A stretch of DNA of 64,000 nucleotides, taken from NCBI GenBank assembly GCA_029721435.1, contig CM056588.1:38581430-38645429 (forward strand), written 5' to 3'. This document shows positions 59,343 through 64,000 of this stretch, one piece after another. The notes beneath the pieces are model-generated. The model searched no databases. It had not been told where the DNA came from and saw only the letters and a list, made by a program, of their open reading frames with translations. A program made the position numbers and the translations under genes. Position 1 is the first letter of the stretch. Each line of letters starts with the position of its first letter. The DNA is from Gymnothorax reevesii. Its lineage: Eukaryota > Chordata > Actinopteri > Anguilliformes > Muraenidae.

Positions 59343-61058
59343 AATGGCCAATGTCTCTGAGGGTAAACGTCGGGAAGAGCTTTCGCTTGACTCAGAGACA
59401 GCTGCGCCCCCACCGCCCACGGTGAGTGAGTCACCAGGTGACGTGCTTGGGGTTGCAGTGGATGCGCTGTTGCCATTGGCCTATCAGCCCTTACGGCAGG
59501 GCCCCCCGGTCGAACCCTCCCACAGGGGGCGGGGCGTCGCGGGAGGGCCTGGGCTATCGGGAACCATAGAATCAACTGCTTCACCACTGACGAATCACTA
59601 TCAGTTGTGGGTGAGGTTGTGCGCCCCCCTTCCGAGGTGGTTGGACAGAACGTTGCGGGAGGGATACGCATCGCAGTTTCGCTGCCGTCCTCCCCCATTC
59701 AAAGGCATTGTATAGACGAAGCTCCCCGGTTCCGCCCAAAGGGCGGTTGTGAAGGAAGAGGTAAACTCGCTTCTACGGAGAAAGGCCATAAGACCGGTTC
59801 CTCTGTCAGAAGCTTAAGCAGGATTTTACTCCCCATATTTTTTGATCCCCTAAAAATTGGGAGGCCTGAGGCCCATTTTGGATCTTTGGGAGCTGAACAA
59901 TCACATTGTGCTCAGACCATTCCAGATCCTGACGGTGAAGGCGTTGCTGGAACGCGTCAGGCCGGGAGACTGGGTGACGTCAATAGGTCTGACAGATGCC
60001 CATTTTCACGTCCCAATCCTGCCACGCCATCAGAAATTCCTTTGCTTGCACTACAGGACCGGACCTTTCAGTTTTGCCGCCTCCTGTTTGGATACTCCCT
60101 GGTACCACAGACATAGTCCAAATGTGTGAGACAACCCTAGCGCCGCTTCGGCTGAGATGGGTGTGGCTTCTACCTATCTGGACGATTGGCTAATCCCGGC
60201 CCCTTCCGAACAGATGGCAACCGCCTATACGAAGTTGGTGATGCGTCATATTGTGCTGCTGGGCTATCAACTACGACAAGCACCCTGCAGCCCAGCCAGA
60301 CAGCGCAGTATTTAGGAATGCAGTTGGACTCTCAGACCATGACCGCATGCCTATCGGTGGAGAGAGCAGAGGCGATCCTGTCTTGTGCCCAACGGTTACA
60401 GGACGCAGTCTCAGTGCGGGCGATAGAAGTCATGTCGCTACCGGGGATGATGGCTGCTGCCCATCTAGTAGTCTGCTTAGGGCTACTGCACAAGAGATCT
60501 GCAGCGCTGGTTCATACGCCTTCGGCTGGGCCCGAGGCGAGACCAGCAGCGCATGCTCCGCATACCATTGCAAGCACGGCGGACCTTAGCGTTTTGGGCC
60601 TCACACGGCCGGCTCCGCGAGGGAGTTCGGTTGGGGTGCCTGGCTCACTATGCCCATGCATTCGTGGATACCTCCCTCACAGGGTGGGGCGGAACTTGTG
60701 GCCCTGCTTCGGTCACTGGTACATGGCAGGGGCCCCGGCGGCACATCAACCTACTGGAACTCATGGCAGTTCAGAGGGTGCTGCACCATTTTTCCCCACA
60801 GTTGGATGGGAGGCACGTCCTGTGAGATCAGGCAACACGACGGCGGTAGCCTATCTCAACAGACAAGGGGAGGGTCAGATCAGTGACCCTACACAAAATG
60901 GCGGCTTCCATCCTAATATGGGCAGATCGCCACTTGCGCTCTCTGAAGGCCAACATGTTCCTGGCATCCTCAACACTCGGGCAGATGGGCTGTCCAGGGG
61001 GGCGCTGCCCGAGGAGGATTGGAACCTCCCCACCGGCGACAGCCGAGCAAACCTGTAG
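59338..61058 (+). pseudogene. DIRS reverse transcriptase-RNase H, frameshifted
   Basis: The polyprotein part that makes cDNA and removes the RNA strand. In successive frames: LCAPLPRWLDRTLREGYASQF (59615-59680), GGLRPILDLWELNNHI and RPGDWVTSIGLTDAHFHVPI (59857-60129), the catalytic YLDDWL box at 60175-60192, and AQYLGMQLDSQ (thumb). RNase H pieces follow: DTSLTGWGGTCG with RRHINLLELMAV in one frame, and NTTAVAYLNRQ and QHVPGILNTRADGLSRG in another. At least four frame changes and a TGA at 60127 interrupt it. In VTSIGLTDAHFHV the usual catalytic Asp (IDLKDA) is Gly at one position, while the DD pair is intact. Confidence 0.88.
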
Positions 61059-62440
61059 GCTGGTCGGGCTACTGAAGATGGATCTGTTTGCGAACAGGGA
61101 GAACGCTCTGTGCCCGCTGTGGTTCTCCCTGAGGCCTACCAACAATCCTCCCCTGGGGGTGGATGCGTTGGCCTATCCAGTGTGGCCGGCCGGCCTGCTA
61201 TATGTGTTCCCGCCGCTGCGGCTATTAATGCCACTTACTTCGCAGAGTGAGGGAGCAGCACTTGTCCATAACTGTGGTGGCACCACTGTGCCCGAGCGCC
61301 AGATGGGTTCCGGACCTTATCCAGCTGGCGTTGGGGAGCCCATGGGAAATTCCGGACCCTCCCCTAACCGAGACTCGGATACCGAACGCCGTCCGCACCT
61401 GCCCCCTCCTGGCCTGGAAGCTGAAAGGGTAAGGTTAACTGAATCGGGCTTACCCGAAGCGGTTGTGTCCACAATTCAGTATGCGCGTGCCCTGGCCACG
61501 TCCAAGGCTTATGCGACTCGTTGGCAGACTTTCGTGGGCTGGTGTCAGGTGAGAGGCCTGAAACCGCGCTCATGCCCCCTTCAGGGGGTGCTAGAGTTCC
61601 TTCAGGGGCTCTTCGAGAGGGGCCGTGCAGCATCCACCTTGGGCGTGTTCGCGGCGGCCATTGCAGTAGGTCATGATGGGTTGACCGCTTCTCAGCTAGA
61701 AGTCACCCCCTGGTAAAGCGGTTTTTGAAGGGAGTCCGCAGGCTGAAACCCCCGATGCAGCACTTGGTTCCACAGTGGGATCTGCAGACGGTGCTGGACG
61801 GCCTGGCGGGACCACCATTTGAACCCTTGGACCAGGCGGACCTGCATACCTTAGCGATCAAGACGGCCCACCTTTTAGCCTTGGCATCAGCCAGGAGGGT
61901 GAGCGAATTGGGGGCCCTTCCCGTGCACCCGTCATGCCTGACTGTAAGCGAGGATAATGGATCAGTGGAACTTCGCCCTAATCCGTCCTTCCGTCCTAAA
62001 GTCATCACTTAAGCCTTCAGTTCTTCGGTGATCTGGCTCAGGGCTTTCTGCCCTCCGCCCCATGCCACAAGTGAGCAGGAACGGATGCACAAACTGGGCC
62101 CAGTGCGAGCGCTCATGCTGACATTAAACGCACGGCAAGCCTTAGGAAGGCGGATCAGCTGTTTGTGGGCTATGGTGAGCGGGCTCAACGAGCCCCTCTA
62201 TTATCGCAGCGCCTCGCCCACTGTATCTGTGATGCAATCGGCAGAGCCTATTCGGCAGTGGGCCTCTCCACCCCGGCGGGGCTGATCACACATTCTATCC
62301 GTGGGGGAGATTCACAAGGCGGCCTTGCGGTCTTACGCATCCACCTTCGCGCAGTCATATCTGAGGGCATGACCGCCAGTTGGTCGCGCATTCAGTCCTG
62401 GGAACCCTGTCAGCAGGGTCCCCCCTCCAACGCTAACTAG
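61059..62440 (+). pseudogene. DIRS tyrosine recombinase, frameshifted
   Basis: It begins with the conserved linker MDLFANRENALCPLWFSL and LGVDALAYPVWP, followed by an N-terminal SAM-like recombinase part (ATSKAYATRWQTFVGWC, GVLEFLQGLFERGRAASTL; open to 61716). The catalytic domain continues in other frames: first Arg in LALASARRVSELGALPVH (61725-62012), the H..R box as THSIRG (near 62287-62304), and the nucleophile Tyr in TFAQSY (TAT at 62358-62360). All catalytic positions can be seen, but a stop at 61714 and two or three frame shifts make it inactive. The enzyme joins circular element DNA to the target. Confidence 0.85.
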
Positions 62441-62767
62441 TATGTTACCACACCCTGGGGCGATGCGCTCTGGGGGCGCCTCGCCTGCTGGTGTGGGGGA
62501 GGGGCGCGTAGACGGGATATAACAGCTACAAAAGCCCCCCCCCCTCATTTCTTCGTTCTGTCATTCTAGAAGGGGCCTTATCGGAAGGGGCCCCATCTGA
62601 CACCGGCTTGGGTCTGGTGTTGTTTGGTGTGTCATGACCTGGGCCGGGGTACGCAGCCTGGCGGTGCCCGCCCCAGGAAAGACACGGCTTTGTTGGTTTC
62701 CAACTAGAACTCTAGGGTGCGGGGCCACCTGGGAGTACATTCATCCCTAACGGCCTTCGCCGTAGGT

Positions 62768-62874
62768 GTAAACCAATAGCGAAGCCCGTTAGAGGGCGGA
62801 GCACGTACAAAATAGAACAAATAGTTACCCTGGATGTAACTCCAGTTCTATGAGTACGTGCGTAGCCCTCTAAC
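62768..62874. repeat. DIRS internal complementary region
   Basis: 62768-62818 is complementary to the left end (57224-57274, few mismatches). 62816-62874 is complementary to the right end (63052-63110, 59 of 59 by eye). The two parts overlap in AAC (62816-62818), the complement of the terminal GTT. This is the template that lets DIRS elements rebuild both ends and form a circle. Confidence 0.95.
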
Positions 62875-62915
62875 TGCCTGCCCAGCTGGCCCCCGGATGT
62901 GAGATGCTGAGTTTC

Positions 62916-63110
62916 AAAGGGAGACGAGCACTGACAGCGGCGGGGCTTTATAGGGGGTGAGTATGCTACCCACTCCTACGGAGCAGGTGAGTTCAATTTT
63001 CTTTCAGGCGCCGAGGCGGGGCCTCGGAGGGGTAAACCAATAGCGAAGCCCGTTAGAGGGCTACGCACGTACTCATAGAACTGGAGTTACATCCAGGGTA
63101 ACTATTTGTT
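62916..63110. repeat. DIRS right inverted terminal repeat
   Basis: 195 bp, complementary to the left repeat, with about 30 extra terminal bases (CTGGAGTTACATCCAGGGTA then ACTATTTGTT). A longer right repeat is the usual DIRS arrangement. Confidence 0.93.
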
Positions 63111-63307
63111 CTGGCGCATACTGTGACGTCGGCTGCCTAAAACTCAGTTTTTCTCAGTTTACATGCAAACGTGCAACCAAAGTTTTCCAAAATCTGGAAT
63201 TCTCCGTTTCCGTGTAAACAAAGAGCACAAACGCTGGGAAATGTCTCCGTTTGTCAAAATAACCATGTACGTGTAAACGGGGCCTTGGTCACAATTCTGC
63301 CAGGAAC

Positions 63308-64000
63308 TCCTTTGCCAGAGAAGCAATTAATCACGAGGCTGTCCTACCGGCCCTATATTTTCACAATAATGTTCTATTCCATGCAATTATGAGCTTTATG
63401 TGCATTCAAACCATTAGAGTGATTCTAAAAACAAATGGACAATGCTGATTGCTGGATACTGCATTAACTACACCTCACAATTTTTATTGCCATAAGTAAG
63501 GCTCATTAATGGCACAATTTGTATGCATGGGTCTTACTTCTTGCTAATGAACTAGGGTACATTTGTGAAAAATAGTTTTCCTAAGTACCACAGATTTGGG
63601 TGCCAGTTAATATACTTGTAATGTTTTTTCTCTTGTTTTTTTTTTACCTTGTTTTAGAACATCATATTTTGCCAAATACATCCAATCATAGTAATATAGT
63701 TTTTGTGCATATTTTATATCATCATGCCAAAAGCTGAAGATCTCTCCCCAGGTGTGAAATGGCACCGGCTCCGGTCTCCCGTCTCTAATTACAGTCCCAG
63801 GGGCTTGTTTGAAATGGCAGGCGAGTTACAAATAGTGTGATCGCGAGAAGGAAAGGGACTCCTTTTCTGGATGTAATAGGTTCATCCCTGCGGCGTCCTC
63901 CGTCGTGCTTGTCCTTCCGTAAACTGACTGTCAGCAAGATAAATTGAACAATCGAGTGAAAAGTTGCAATGCCATGGATCACTCAAACAGCGGGTCATTT
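63308..64000. other. Right-edge intergenic DNA
   Basis: AT-rich, with no supported gene or bounded repeat. Confidence 0.4.

Larger units (their letters stand above)
57224..63110 (+). mobile_element. DIRS-type tyrosine-recombinase retrotransposon, structurally complete
   Basis: A 5.9-kb element bounded by GTT at both ends (57224-57226 and 63108-63110) with no flanking target duplication, as expected for recombinase-mediated integration of a circle. It has inverted terminal repeats, an internal complementary region, and in order gag-like, RT-RNase H and tyrosine recombinase sequences. All coding parts are interrupted by frameshifts or stops. The GC content is much higher than in the AT-rich surroundings. 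DIRS elements copy through a circular DNA intermediate and integrate by a tyrosine recombinase rather than a DDE integrase. The assignment rests on the end structure plus the RT, RNase H and YR motifs. Confidence 0.93.
56936..63284. mobile_element. PIF/Harbinger-like MITE hosting the DIRS element
   Basis: The left end CACTCCGTTAACACGTGG pairs with the right end (complement GGCCCCGTTTACACGTAC), and similarity continues through GGTTATTTTGACAAA-type sequence. TTG flanks both ends (56933-56935 and 63285-63287), a 3-bp duplication as in PIF/Harbinger. Minus the DIRS insertion it is about 460 bp and non-coding. The superfamily is inferred from duplication length and the GGCCCCGTTTACACG terminus. 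Confidence 0.6.
56115..63299. mobile_element. hAT-type element with nested insertions
   Basis: The ends are inverted: CAGAGTTATGACCAAGTCATC from 56115 and, at the right, ..TTGGTCACAATTCTG ending at 63299. The 8-bp target duplication CCAGGAAC is perfect (56107-56114 and 63300-63307). The arms continue inward for about 150 bp (56115-56285 against about 56780-56935 plus the last 15 bp), sharing words such as AATTAGACAATGAGCTAACT. The right arm is split by the insertion at 56936-63284; removing it and one TTG restores the arm. Without insertions the element would be about 835 bp and non-coding. Confidence 0.85.

Noticed and set aside
58967..59698. Minus-strand frame of 243 codons with an internal protein repeat
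   Set aside because: Antisense across the 162-bp DIRS duplication; its protein repeat simply mirrors the DNA duplication.
57224..63110. Considered as an LTR retrovirus-like element
   Set aside because: The termini are inverted, not direct; there is an internal complementary region and a tyrosine recombinase, and no target duplication, all pointing to DIRS.

Overview
The window is nuclear DNA of a ray-finned (probably teleost) fish. It holds the 5' half of one host gene embedded in introns and intergenic DNA dominated by transposable elements. The fish assignment rests on the repeats: DIRS-type tyrosine-recombinase retrotransposon, fish-type L1, Tc1/mariner elements with ACAACCCCAATTCC ends, hAT and TTAA-target MITEs, and a V-SINE. 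No bacterial genes, CRISPR or operons are present.

The host gene is synaptotagmin-9 (syt9) on the minus strand. Three coding exons are visible with matching splice sites and phases: exon 1 (38518-38371, start codon and N-terminal cysteine motif), exon 2 (7812-7449, transmembrane segment and linker) and exon 3 (5608-5056, linker and complete C2A domain). Together they encode the first 355 residues. The C2B exons must lie beyond the left edge. Intron 1 is about 30.6 kb, intron 2 about 1.84 kb, and intron 3 runs off the window.

Layout: 1-5055 intron 3; 5056-5608 exon 3; 5609-7448 intron 2 with a TTAA-flanked MITE; 7449-7812 exon 2; 7813-38370 intron 1. Intron 1 contains an 8.35-kb TTAA-flanked THAP-bearing (Kolobok-like) DNA transposon (9628-17978), itself interrupted by a near full-length L1 (12209-17295) with a 16-bp target duplication. 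Further along are a gutted Tc1/mariner element with a large foldback inside it (18323-20932), hAT and palindromic MITEs, SINEs, and two minisatellites (32.1 and 33.4-34.1 kb). From 38519 to the right edge is the syt9 5' leader and upstream intergenic DNA. It holds another Tc1/mariner element (45567-46788), a decayed second tyrosine-recombinase relic (about 46.97-48.65 kb), a 31-bp minisatellite (52.6 kb) and a triple nest at 56.1-63.3 kb.

The most striking structure is that triple nest: a hAT-like element with 8-bp target duplications (56115-63299), whose right arm is split by a PIF/Harbinger-like element (56936-63284), which in turn holds a structurally complete but coding-dead DIRS retrotransposon (57224-63110). 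The DIRS copy keeps both inverted terminal repeats and an internal complementary region that matches the fused right-end/GTT/left-end circle junction exactly on the right-end side. I found no convincing new host gene, RNA gene or defence system. The unusual content is the architecture of the repeats.
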